From GCA-2724215 sp015660315 (lineage in GTDB: Bacteria > Latescibacterota > UBA2968 > UBA8231), in NCBI GenBank assembly GCA_029941315.1, contig JAPYQE010000126.1:1-17126 (forward strand): a stretch of 17,126 nt of DNA, written 5' to 3'. How positions within the stretch are numbered: the first letter of the stretch is position 1; every line of letters begins with the position of its first letter. Of the stretch, positions 7,295 through 14,312 are shown one piece after another. The position numbers were made by a program, and so were the translations under genes. The notes below the pieces were generated by a model that worked only from the letters and a program-made list of their open reading frames with translations, had not been told where the DNA came from and ran no database searches.

Positions 7295-7324
7295 AAATAA
7301 GCGGGTTGATCTAGCAATCGTCAA
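7295..7324 (-). promoter_or_regulatory. Possible promoter of the E1 operon
   Basis: On the minus strand TTGACG (fwd 7319-7324) is followed after 18 nt by TTATTT (fwd 7295-7300). The -10 match is poor. A promoter is expected here because a strong terminator lies immediately upstream (7329-7362) and the operon begins at 7258. Confidence 0.35.
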
Positions 7325-7328
7325 GCGT

Positions 7329-7362
7329 AAAAAAGCCGGGATACCCCTGGGGGCATCCCGGC
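7329..7362 (-). terminator. Rho-independent terminator of the ferredoxin gene
   Basis: The outer stem pairs GCCGGGAT (7335-7342) with ATCCCGGC (7355-7362), and it continues inward through a position that is a G-U wobble in the minus-strand RNA and then further G-C pairs. On the minus strand it is followed by six T (complement of 7329-7334), the classical intrinsic terminator form. It lies 26 nt after the ferredoxin stop codon and separates that gene from the E1 operon. Confidence 0.88.
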
Positions 7363-7387
7363 CTGTAAGCCAGTTATGAGCAATTAC

Positions 7388-7702
7388 TTAATTTTTCTTT
7401 TCAAAGTCGGCGGAGTGCTCTTGTTTCCATTGCGCCCATCCTTCGCCATTATCGCGCAATTCGAAATATTTGGTATTGATATCGACAAAACGGCCCTGAT
7501 CTTCGGGCATGTCTTCTTCGGCGAAGATGGCCTCAACCGGGCATTCAGGCTCGCAGGCGCCACAGTCAATGCACTCATCGGGGTCGATGTAGAGCATGGG
7601 TTCGCCTTCGCCGTCGATGGGATGGATGCAATCGACGGGGCAAACCTCAACACAGGCCTTGTCTTTTACGTCGATACAGGTTTCAGTGATATAATAGGTC
7701 AT
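7388..7702 (-). CDS. fdxA: 7Fe ferredoxin (FdxA type, [3Fe-4S][4Fe-4S])
   Basis: A small cytosolic electron carrier of 104 residues. The cysteines lie at 9, 17, 21, 25 and 44, 47, 50, 54. By the Azotobacter FdI pattern, Cys9, Cys17 and Cys54 would hold a [3Fe-4S] cluster, and Cys21, Cys44, Cys47 and Cys50 a [4Fe-4S] cluster. The usual fourth position of the first cluster is Val12, as in actinobacterial and Thermus 7Fe ferredoxins with the CxDVKDxxC sequence. CVEVCPVDCI and DECIDCGACEPECPVEAIF are strong family signatures. A consensus SD AGGAGG (fwd 7708-7713) lies 5 nt before the ATG. It has its own promoter and terminator. The siroheme reductase genes upstream make it a plausible electron donor to that enzyme (inference). 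Confidence 0.93.
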   Translation of the reverse strand: MTYYITETCIDVKDKACVEVCPVDCIHPIDGEGEPMLYIDPDECIDCGACEPECPVEAIFAEEDMPEDQGRFVDINTKYFELRDNGEGWAQWKQEHSADFEKKN

Positions 7703-7753
7703 GAATTCCTCCTGATAAGTCGCTGGTTCTATTTTCAGTTGTTAATTATCGAA

Positions 7754-7781
7754 AAGATAGGGGTCACCTTGACCTTGTCAA
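7754..7781 (-). promoter_or_regulatory. Promoter of the ferredoxin gene with embedded inverted repeat
   Basis: On the minus strand a perfect TTGACA (fwd 7776-7781) and TATCTT (fwd 7754-7759) are separated by 16 nt. The -35 box contains the TGA stop codon (7778-7780) of the upstream gene. A perfect inverted repeat, GGTCA-CCT-TGACC (7762-7774), fills most of the spacer, where a bound regulator would block or realign RNA polymerase. The same box pair with the same spacing precedes the nitrite/sulfite reductase gene. Confidence 0.65.
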
Positions 7782-8356
7782 GCTGCGAGATTGCTCAGCA
7801 GTGTCGCAGCGTTGGCATCGGTATCGCACTGTATCCTCAGGTTGAGCCGCAACTGCGAGGTTGTGTCGCGTTCGATTGCAAAGGAAGCGCCGGCGAAGAG
7901 CTTGGCGAGCACGGGTTCAAGCTCTGCTCGTAAGGCATTTTCGCCCTCTTCGTCATTGGTCGCATTGAGGCGGTCGTTGGCTACAAGCAGGATATCACCG
8001 CCGCGAAATTTGACTTTGCCATCGAGGCTTGGCTCAGATTCAAGACGCTGACAGGCTTTAAGTACGGCTTGCAGCGCGCTTGAGAGGCGGGCAGATAGGT
8101 CGCCTGCGGCTGGTTGTTTGCGCGAGTAGAGCAACCCGGGTTCCGCATGGTCGTTATCGAGGCTGTAGTTGGCCTCATGTCCGACTAGCAAGGTCACCGG
8201 CCCCTCGGGCACGTGGCTGTAATCTGCGACGTCGATAAGGACTTCGTCTGGAGTGGTCGGGATCCAGCTATTGAATACCCGGAAGGCCTCCTCGGCAGAG
8301 AGGGCCTCGGGGTCTTCGAGATACATTTTGATATTGATGCGCTGTAATTCTTGCAT
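7778..8356 (-). CDS. Conserved-looking hypothetical protein next to the siroheme reductase
   Basis: A 192-residue soluble protein of unknown function starting 11 nt after the stop of the nitrite/sulfite reductase gene, with AGGA in front of the ATG, so the two are almost certainly co-transcribed. It has no signal peptide, membrane segment or cofactor motif. Conspicuous segments are IDVADYSHVPEGP (41-53) and LLVGHEANYSLDN (56-68), which look like conserved family motifs; I have an impression of similar proteins beside sulfite reductases in planctomycete-type genomes but cannot verify it. Residues 86-107 and 143-157 look helical. A role in assembling, regulating or feeding the reductase is a context guess only. 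Confidence 0.8.
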   Translation of the reverse strand: MQELQRINIKMYLEDPEALSAEEAFRVFNSWIPTTPDEVLIDVADYSHVPEGPVTLLVGHEANYSLDNDHAEPGLLYSRKQPAAGDLSARLSSALQAVLKACQRLESEPSLDGKVKFRGGDILLVANDRLNATNDEEGENALRAELEPVLAKLFAGASFAIERDTTSQLRLNLRIQCDTDANAATLLSNLAA

Positions 8357-8367
8357 AAGTCCTATTC

Positions 8368-10614
8368 TCAGGCCTTGGCGCCCTCGAGGGGCGCGGCGAT
8401 TTTGTCGTAGCAGGTATAGGCGCCTTCGATAAAGAGCTGCGCCTCTTCGATAAAACGGTGGACTTGCGTCTGCTCAAATTCGCTGGCCGGATCTTGGTGC
8501 GCGGAGAAGAGATAGTTAGCGAATTTGGGGGAGAATAACTCGGTGTCGTAGAAGCGGGCGCGGAATTCGGCGATGACGACGTCGGTCTCTTCAGGCACGT
8601 CGTAGAATTGTTCCTTGACCAGTGTGCGAGCGGCGCGCAACATAGCGTTTAAAGCGCCCTGCCAAGCGGCTTGCAACTGATTCTCGTCGAGGGCGACCGA
8701 GGCTTCGAAGACTTCGCGTTCGGCGGCGGCGATTTCCATGATGCCGATCGAGACTACTTCGCCGGCGCATTCGCCTTTGCCGAGATCATCCATGGTGAAT
8801 CCGCGTGTATCGCCCCAGTCACGATAATACCAGCTATTCTCCTCGTAGCTCGGCACCTGGGTCAAGTCTTCGAGCATGGCCTTGATCTCGCGTTTGCCAA
8901 GGCGGCCGATGAAGTCCTTAAACAACTCGCCCTTCTCGCGCTCTTCTACAAAGCGTTTGGCTAGGCGGGAGACGACTTCGGGAATATTTTTGGAGGGTAC
9001 GGCACCAGTGGCCAGACCGAAAGACCCGGCATTTTCTTTCCATTGGCCGCCCAAGACGACCTGGAAATGCGGCACGGTGATGCCGTTAATTTTGCGGCTA
9101 TTGCCGTAGAAGCCGATATCGGCAGCGTGGTGTTGCCCGCAGGAGTTGAAGCAACCGCTGATCTTGATGCGCAACCCTTCGATCGCCTCGTCAAGCTCGG
9201 CGCTTTGCTCTCCGAGTTGCTTGCGCAGCTCAGTGGCCAAGCCGCGCGAGGAAGCGATGCCGAGCTTACAGGTGTCGGTGCCGGGGCAAGCGGTGATGTC
9301 GACGATGGTACCGGCACCGGTCTGGGCTAGTCCAAGGGCAAGCAACTCGTCGTAGAGTTGCGGCAAGTCGGTTTCGCTGACCCAGCGCAGCACCATGTTC
9401 TGCTCGACCGTCGTGCGGGTGGTTTCCTTGACGAAATGCCGGCTGATATCGGCCAATGCCCGCAATTGGTGCGAGGTGATATCGCCCAAAGGCAAGGCGA
9501 CAGTGGCAACGACATAACCTTCCTGCCGCTGTTGGTAAACATTGGTGCGGTACCACTTGGCAAAGCCTTCGCTCGTTTCGGCGCCGTTGAGGGGCTGGCC
9601 AGGTTTGAGCTGTTTCTCGTCGGTGACCGTTAGATCGTCGAGAAAGGCCGTCCACTGTGGGTCCTCGGGCAGGATAGCGCGCTCCTCGTGTACCAGACGA
9701 CGAAATTCTTCGATGCCCAGTTTGGCGATTAGAAATTTGATCCGTGCCCGGTTGCGATTCTTTTTTTCGCCAAGGCGGGCGAAAACACGGGCGATGGCCT
9801 GGGAAATGGGCAGTAGTTCCTCGACGGGAACGAATTCGTTAAAGAGCTGCGCTTGGTGCGGTACGGCGCCGAGGCCGCCACCGACGTAGAGCTTGAAGCC
9901 ACGTTTTTCCACGCCGTCGACGGTCTTAACCATGCCGACGCCGCCCATGTCGTGCATATTGGCCAAGCCGCAGGCCTCGTGTTCGCAGCCTGAGAAGGCG
10001 ATCTTGAATTTGCGGCCGAAGTCCTGGCAGTCCGGGTGCCCAAGCAGGAAACGCATAATGGCTTCCGCATAAGGCGTGACATCGAAGGTCTCTGTGCGGC
10101 AGACTCCCGAGAGGGGGCAGGCGGTGACATTGCGCACTGAATTACCGCAGGCCTCGCGGGTGGTGATGCCCACAGCCGCGAGACGTCGCATAAGGTCGGG
10201 CGTGTCTTCGATATGGATAAAGTGGATTTGAAAATCTTGGCGGGTTGTGATGTGTAGTATCTCTTCGGAGTATTCTTCGGCTAAGTCGGCCAAGATTTCC
10301 ATCTGCGCGGCCGTCAGGCCGCCGAAGGGGATTTTGATCCGCATCATGCCCGGCGCGTGCCAGAAGGTATCGGGGCCCTTGGTCTCGTGCTCGGGAAAGA
10401 GCAATTGCTGGGTCTGCGTGCCGTCGAAGCGCTGGCCATTGTCGTAGCGTTGGCCATAGGCGCCGCGGCGCAAGCGGGTTTCGGCGAAGAGCTTCTCCTC
10501 CATTTTGCCCTGCTTGCGCAGGTGAATCTGAGTTTCGAAGGCGTCGATCTCCTCAGCCATATCCGCGGGAATCTGCCCGGCAAGCCGCTCTTTCCAGGTC
10601 GTCGATGTACTCAT
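8368..10614 (-). CDS. Ferredoxin-type nitrite/sulfite reductase with C-terminal extension
   Basis: A siroheme/[4Fe-4S] assimilatory reductase making the six-electron reduction of nitrite or sulfite, probably with ferredoxin. The NIR/SIR fold occupies about residues 35-570 as two similar halves. The second half carries the cluster and siroheme cysteines Cys443, Cys449 (TACPGTDTC) and Cys488, Cys492 (SGCFNSCG). TTRQDFQIH (123-131) is the conserved siroheme-pocket segment. The first half also has Cys166, Cys172 and Cys210, Cys215 at equivalent places. Residues about 575-748 form a mostly helical extension that ordinary enzymes (about 550-600 residues) lack; it may be HEPN-like, but I am unsure. 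I cannot tell nitrite from sulfite as substrate. The SD is modest (AGGCGG, 8 nt before the ATG). A downstream partner gene and a 7Fe ferredoxin gene follow. Confidence 0.92.
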   Translation of the reverse strand: MSTSTTWKERLAGQIPADMAEEIDAFETQIHLRKQGKMEEKLFAETRLRRGAYGQRYDNGQRFDGTQTQQLLFPEHETKGPDTFWHAPGMMRIKIPFGGLTAAQMEILADLAEEYSEEILHITTRQDFQIHFIHIEDTPDLMRRLAAVGITTREACGNSVRNVTACPLSGVCRTETFDVTPYAEAIMRFLLGHPDCQDFGRKFKIAFSGCEHEACGLANMHDMGGVGMVKTVDGVEKRGFKLYVGGGLGAVPHQAQLFNEFVPVEELLPISQAIARVFARLGEKKNRNRARIKFLIAKLGIEEFRRLVHEERAILPEDPQWTAFLDDLTVTDEKQLKPGQPLNGAETSEGFAKWYRTNVYQQRQEGYVVATVALPLGDITSHQLRALADISRHFVKETTRTTVEQNMVLRWVSETDLPQLYDELLALGLAQTGAGTIVDITACPGTDTCKLGIASSRGLATELRKQLGEQSAELDEAIEGLRIKISGCFNSCGQHHAADIGFYGNSRKINGITVPHFQVVLGGQWKENAGSFGLATGAVPSKNIPEVVSRLAKRFVEEREKGELFKDFIGRLGKREIKAMLEDLTQVPSYEENSWYYRDWGDTRGFTMDDLGKGECAGEVVSIGIMEIAAAEREVFEASVALDENQLQAAWQGALNAMLRAARTLVKEQFYDVPEETDVVIAEFRARFYDTELFSPKFANYLFSAHQDPASEFEQTQVHRFIEEAQLFIEGAYTCYDKIAAPLEGAKA

Positions 10615-10680
10615 GTGTTGAACCGCCTCTAGATGGTCATTGGGAGAACAATTATACGGGCTTAGTCCGAATTGGCACCT

Positions 10681-10708
10681 AAGATAGCGATTTGTAAGAG
10701 GTTGTCAA
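10681..10708 (-). promoter_or_regulatory. Promoter of the nitrite/sulfite reductase operon
   Basis: On the minus strand a perfect TTGACA (fwd 10703-10708) and TATCTT (fwd 10681-10686) are 16 nt apart. The -35 box includes the galU stop codon (10705-10707). Box sequences, spacing and stop-codon overlap match those of the ferredoxin promoter. A second, perfect TATAAT lies downstream (fwd 10651-10656) without a recognisable -35 box and could be an activator-dependent start. Confidence 0.6.
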
Positions 10709-11619
10709 GATCGGTCCTCGGCTAGCTTTTGCCGCATATAGGTGCGGATTTGCTCCCCCCATTCTGGATCGTCGAGCGCGTAGTCTACAAAGGTCTGGAA
10801 ATAAGCCAAATGATTGCCGATATCGCAGCGTTTTTCGCCCTTGCCTAAACAGACTGCGCGCACCATTTCTCCTGCTGAGATCAAGGCTTCGATCGCGTCG
10901 GTAAGATAGATTTCTCCGCTGGAGGAAGGGGGGGTGGTGCGGATGCGGTTAAAAATCCCGGGAGAAAATATATAGCGGGCGCTGATGGCCAGGCGGCTTG
11001 TCGTCTGTTCGGGACGTGGTTTTTCGAGAATGCCGGTCAGCTTGCTGTCGGTCGTATTGCTCGTTTCGGCTATCAGAATGCCATAGTGGTGGACGAGTTC
11101 GTCGGACACTGGATAGGCACCGATGGTGCAGGCGGAGTTGTGTGCGCGATGCGATGCGATCATTCTTTGCAGCAGTGGCTTGCCCGCGCGGGTGCGCACG
11201 ATACTGTCGCCGAAGGCCACAACAAAGGGTTCGTTGCCGACAAAGGCCTCGCCCGCGGCGACGGCATCGCCAGTGCCGGCGGGTTTGTTTTGCCCGGGGG
11301 CGAGGCGTTGGCGCACGGAAAAGAACTCGACGCCCCTATCGCGGTACTGGAAACGACAGGTCTCTAGCAATTCGTGCTGTTCTGCTTCGAGGCGGCGCAT
11401 TAGTTCGGACCCCTCGTCGAAATGGTCCTCAATCGCGCCCTTATTACCTGCGGTGACGAAGAGGATTTGGCGGATGCCGGCGGCGATTAATTCCTCGACG
11501 ACGTGGTGGATGACGGGTAGCCTGCCGACCGGCAGCATTTCTTTGGGCAGGACTTTGGTCGTGGGCAGCAGCCGGGTGCCCAAGCCGGCTACGGGCGCGA
11601 TGGCCTTGCTGATGCTCAT
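10705..11619 (-). CDS. galU: UTP-glucose-1-phosphate uridylyltransferase
   Basis: It makes UDP-glucose from UTP and glucose-1-phosphate, the precursor of cell-surface polysaccharides and other glucosides. The 304-residue length is typical for GalU. The N-terminal nucleotide-binding signature AGLGTRLLPTTKVLPKEMLP (11-30) is nearly canonical. Other visible elements are VRQRLAPG (102-109), a metal-site GDS (137-139), LEKP (198-201), and GEIYLTDAI (235-243) near the sugar site. The substrate-loop sequence PAGTGDAV differs from the usual GLGHAV, so another sugar-1-phosphate or nucleotide is conceivable. The SD GGGAGAG (fwd 11624-11630) lies shortly before the ATG. It is divergent from the Nramp-like gene and has no obvious terminator: the next promoter overlaps its stop. 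Confidence 0.9.
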   Translation of the reverse strand: MSISKAIAPVAGLGTRLLPTTKVLPKEMLPVGRLPVIHHVVEELIAAGIRQILFVTAGNKGAIEDHFDEGSELMRRLEAEQHELLETCRFQYRDRGVEFFSVRQRLAPGQNKPAGTGDAVAAGEAFVGNEPFVVAFGDSIVRTRAGKPLLQRMIASHRAHNSACTIGAYPVSDELVHHYGILIAETSNTTDSKLTGILEKPRPEQTTSRLAISARYIFSPGIFNRIRTTPPSSSGEIYLTDAIEALISAGEMVRAVCLGKGEKRCDIGNHLAYFQTFVDYALDDPEWGEQIRTYMRQKLAEDRS

Positions 11620-11652
11620 TTAACTCTCCCAGTGGTGAAAACGTAGAATATG

Positions 11653-11665
11653 GTTGTGTCACAAC
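11653..11665. promoter_or_regulatory. Palindromic operator candidate between galU and the Nramp-like gene
   Basis: GTTGTG-T-CACAAC is a perfect 6-bp inverted repeat around one base, sitting 3 bp upstream of the -35 box of the rightward promoter and inside the likely leftward promoter region of galU. Its minus strand, extended, contains ATAGTTGTGACA (fwd 11657-11668), a 12-mer also found between dnaK and uvrB at 202-213. The half-site TTGTG recalls CRP/FNR- or Rex-like sites, but the spacing fits neither. Confidence 0.4.
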
Positions 11666-11668
11666 TAT

Positions 11669-11697
11669 TTGACAAGCAGTAGGTTGAGCGATATCAT
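11669..11697 (+). promoter_or_regulatory. Strong sigma-70 promoter of the rightward operon
   Basis: A perfect TTGACA (11669-11674), a 17-nt spacer and TATCAT (11692-11697, five of six matches) form the best promoter in the window. Transcription would begin near 11704, giving a leader of about 30 nt before the ATG at 11734. It should drive the five genes to the window end. Confidence 0.75.
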
Positions 11698-11733
11698 ACG
11701 GGCAATCAAGCGAGAGAATAAGGAGCTATTTTC

Positions 11734-13149
11734 ATGAGCGAAGCGATGCGCTATCCCGAACTCAGCGACGAGCTAAAGGCGCGCGGTTTTGGTGCCATGC
11801 TGCGCATTTTCGGGCCTGGTGCGATTATCGCATCAGTGACGATCGGCAGCGGCGAAACGGTTTTTGCCTCGCGCGGCGGGGCGGTGTTCGGTTATGCAAT
11901 GCTGTGGTGTTTTGTCGGCGGGGGGCTGATGAAATTCGTGCAGGTCTACACTGCGGCGCGTTATATCACACTGACCGGTGAGCATCCGATCGAGCGCTGG
12001 AAATATTTGCCCGGACCGCAGGGGTGGGCGGTATGGCTCTTGGCAATTATGACGGTGCTCTGTTTTCCGCTTTGGCTGTCTGGGTTGCCCAAAATGCTCG
12101 GGGGACTAACGGTTTGGATCCTGGGTTTCGAAGGGCTCGATATATGGGGTGACGCCCGAGTTTGGGGAACGGCTTTTGTAGTCTTGGCTATCGCGATTAC
12201 CATGATTCAGAGCTATGGGGCATTGGAGAAATTTCAAACGATCGTAGTCAGTGTATTATTGCTTTCGATCCTGACCGCGGCGGCGGCGTCACAACCGGAT
12301 TGGCTAGCGGTGCTTATGGGCACAATCGTGCCGAAGATACCAGCGTACGAACCCTGGCTAGTGAGTAAATACCCAGCGGTGGCGGCGCGGTCGGCGATTG
12401 TCGAAATGGGCGTTTATTTGGGGGCGATCGGCGGTGGTACGCAGGATTATTTCGGTTATATCGGCATGCTACGGGAAAAGGCTTGGGGGTTGATGGGACG
12501 TACGGTGGAAGATACGGCCGACGGAGTTGAGATTGCGGCCGATACAGCTAATGTCAATCTGGGAAAAGCTTGGCTGCGCGCACCGATGATCGATTCTTCG
12601 GTCTCCTTCGCCTGCGTCGTCATCTTTACAATGGCTTTTGTGATTTTGGGTGCGGCGGTGTTGCGACCGCAACATATAGTACCGGAGGGTATGAAATTGC
12701 TTTCGGTGCAGGCTGATTTTCTCGTGCGCATGCACCCAGCGTTAGTCTACTTTTATCAGTTCGGTGTATTTACCGCGTTCTTCGGCACGATTATGGCGGC
12801 TTACGAACTCTATGCCCGCACCACCCACGAATGTTTCCGGCCGATCGTTCGCCGGGTGCGTGAGGCGTCTGTGGATAGTTTGCGTCCTTGGGTCGTGGGC
12901 TATTGCGGCATAGGCGGCGTAGCGATTATGTGGATGGGTGGGAACCCAGTGACGATCGTAACTCCGGCGGCGATTTTTGGCGGGGTGCTCACTTGTGGTC
13001 TCTGGTGTTTGCTGATGGTCTGGACCGATCGCCGCTTCTTGCCAGAGCCTTTGCGGATGGGCTGGCCGTTAGTGTTGCTCAATGTGTTCAGCGGTCTCTT
13101 CTTGACGGGGTGGGGTGTCCGTAGCGCTATCGATTTTTTCGCGGGTTAA
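11734..13149 (+). CDS. Divergent Nramp-related membrane transporter
   Basis: A 471-residue polytopic inner-membrane protein with about 11 hydrophobic segments and a LeuT/Nramp-like start: a charged N-terminus and then a broken first helix, FGPGAIIASVTIGSGE (26-41). In true Nramp metal carriers this unwound part of TM1 is DPGN and the matching TM6 motif is MPH. Here TM1 reads GPGA (27-30), and the likely TM6 (about 224-245) has GAIGGGTQDYFGY. The canonical metal-binding Asp, Asn, Met and His are thus missing, so the substrate may not be Mn2+/Fe2+. A soluble insertion lies at about 190-220. The SD AAGGAG (11720-11725) is 8 nt before the ATG. It is first in the operon; the next gene starts 5 nt after its stop. 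Confidence 0.8.
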   Translation: MSEAMRYPELSDELKARGFGAMLRIFGPGAIIASVTIGSGETVFASRGGAVFGYAMLWCFVGGGLMKFVQVYTAARYITLTGEHPIERWKYLPGPQGWAVWLLAIMTVLCFPLWLSGLPKMLGGLTVWILGFEGLDIWGDARVWGTAFVVLAIAITMIQSYGALEKFQTIVVSVLLLSILTAAAASQPDWLAVLMGTIVPKIPAYEPWLVSKYPAVAARSAIVEMGVYLGAIGGGTQDYFGYIGMLREKAWGLMGRTVEDTADGVEIAADTANVNLGKAWLRAPMIDSSVSFACVVIFTMAFVILGAAVLRPQHIVPEGMKLLSVQADFLVRMHPALVYFYQFGVFTAFFGTIMAAYELYARTTHECFRPIVRRVREASVDSLRPWVVGYCGIGGVAIMWMGGNPVTIVTPAAIFGGVLTCGLWCLLMVWTDRRFLPEPLRMGWPLVLLNVFSGLFLTGWGVRSAIDFFAG

Positions 13150-13154
13150 AATAA

Positions 13155-14312
13155 TTGCGTGTCGATCGAGATATTTGGCAGCAGGTCGAATCCCTATTGC
13201 AAGGTGGTGGCCAATTGGCCTTGGCTGCTACGGGCGGTGGGGGCGAACTAGCGAGTTGGCTGCTCAATCATCCCGGGGCATCGGCTTCGGTGATAGAAGT
13301 GCAAGTGCCTTATCGAGAAGAGGCCTTGGCGGCTTATTTGGGATCGGCCGGTCCCCATCGAGTGACCGCGCAAACGGCGAGGGATATGGCGGACAGGGCT
13401 TTTGCCAGGGCCCGGAGATTTACTGGGGTGGAGGAGGGAATCGTCGGAGTGGGTGTGACAGCGGCTTTGGCGACGAGTCGGTCGCGGCGGGGAGAGGACC
13501 GCAGTTTTATCGCGTTGCGTCTGCCGCAAGAATATAGATTATTCGATTTGCATTTTGAGAAAGGGGCTGCCGATCGCTTGGCGCAAGAAGAAGCGCTCAG
13601 TCGTTTTGCCTTGGCCGTCTTGGCCGAAGCGTGTGGTGGTGAGGCGATTTTGCCGCCCCTGCCCGATTACGCAAAATACTCTCGGCATACTCTGTCATTA
13701 CAGGACCCATTGGGGTTGTTGGTGACGGGCGATCTAGAACTTGTCGAATTCGGGCTTGATGGGGCATGGGCATCCGCAGTCGAACGTGGTAGCCGCTTGC
13801 TCTTTCCTGGGTCCTTTAATCCCTTGCATGAAGGGCACGAACGCCTCGCCGCTGCTGCGGGGCGATTAAGTGGACGTCGACCGAGTTTGGAACTCTCCGT
13901 TGAAAATGTCGATAAGCCGTCCTTGCAAAAAGTAGCTATCGAAGGCCGTCTCGCAGCAATGCGTGGGCGCTTTTCTGTCATCATCACTAGGGCGCCGACT
14001 TTCCTGCAAAAGGCCCGGCTCTTTAGTGGGTGTCATTTCGCGATTGGTTACGATACGGCGACAAGGCTTTTACAGGGTAAATATTACGAAGGGGGTGAGC
14101 AGGGTATGGTCGCGGCACTGGAAGAATTCAGAGCGGGCGAGCATTGCTTTTGGGTCGCGGGGCGTCTGCAAGAGGGAAAGTATTTGGCATTGGCTGATAT
14201 AGATGTACCCGCCGGGTTCGCGGCGCTTTTCGCTTCGATTCCAGAAGAGGACTTTCGCGTGGATCTCAGCTCTACCGAATTGCGCTCAAGGGCGAATAAA
14301 GGGGCCGGATGA
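13155..14312 (+). CDS. CinA-like domain fused to NadD-like nucleotidyltransferase
   Basis: A 385-residue fusion. Residues about 5-165 resemble the CinA C-terminal/PncC fold (NMN amidase). Aligned by eye with PncC, the active-site segment AESCTGG becomes AATGGGG (24-30), so the catalytic Ser maps to Thr26, and the following YSNEAK becomes YREEAL (53-58), losing the Lys. Residues about 213-380 are a cytidylyltransferase-like (NadD/NMNAT superfamily) domain: GSFNPLHEGH (219-228) supplies the HxGH nucleotide-binding motif and SSTELR (372-377) the C-terminal motif. Together they suggest nicotinamide mononucleotide handling; amidase activity is doubtful. The TTG start is 5 nt after the previous stop and has no clear SD, but homology begins at once and no good downstream start exists. 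It overlaps the next gene by 4 nt. Confidence 0.85.
   Translation: MRVDRDIWQQVESLLQGGGQLALAATGGGGELASWLLNHPGASASVIEVQVPYREEALAAYLGSAGPHRVTAQTARDMADRAFARARRFTGVEEGIVGVGVTAALATSRSRRGEDRSFIALRLPQEYRLFDLHFEKGAADRLAQEEALSRFALAVLAEACGGEAILPPLPDYAKYSRHTLSLQDPLGLLVTGDLELVEFGLDGAWASAVERGSRLLFPGSFNPLHEGHERLAAAAGRLSGRRPSLELSVENVDKPSLQKVAIEGRLAAMRGRFSVIITRAPTFLQKARLFSGCHFAIGYDTATRLLQGKYYEGGEQGMVAALEEFRAGEHCFWVAGRLQEGKYLALADIDVPAGFAALFASIPEEDFRVDLSSTELRSRANKGAG

Noticed and set aside
7259..7324. Upstream TTG start for E1-alpha (22 more residues)
   Set aside because: There is no SD, it coincides with a candidate -35 box right after a terminator, and a better-supported ATG exists at 7258.
11645..11675. Leftward galU promoter TTGTCA-N19-TATTCT
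   Set aside because: The spacer is too long and both boxes are weak, so I did not list it as a feature.
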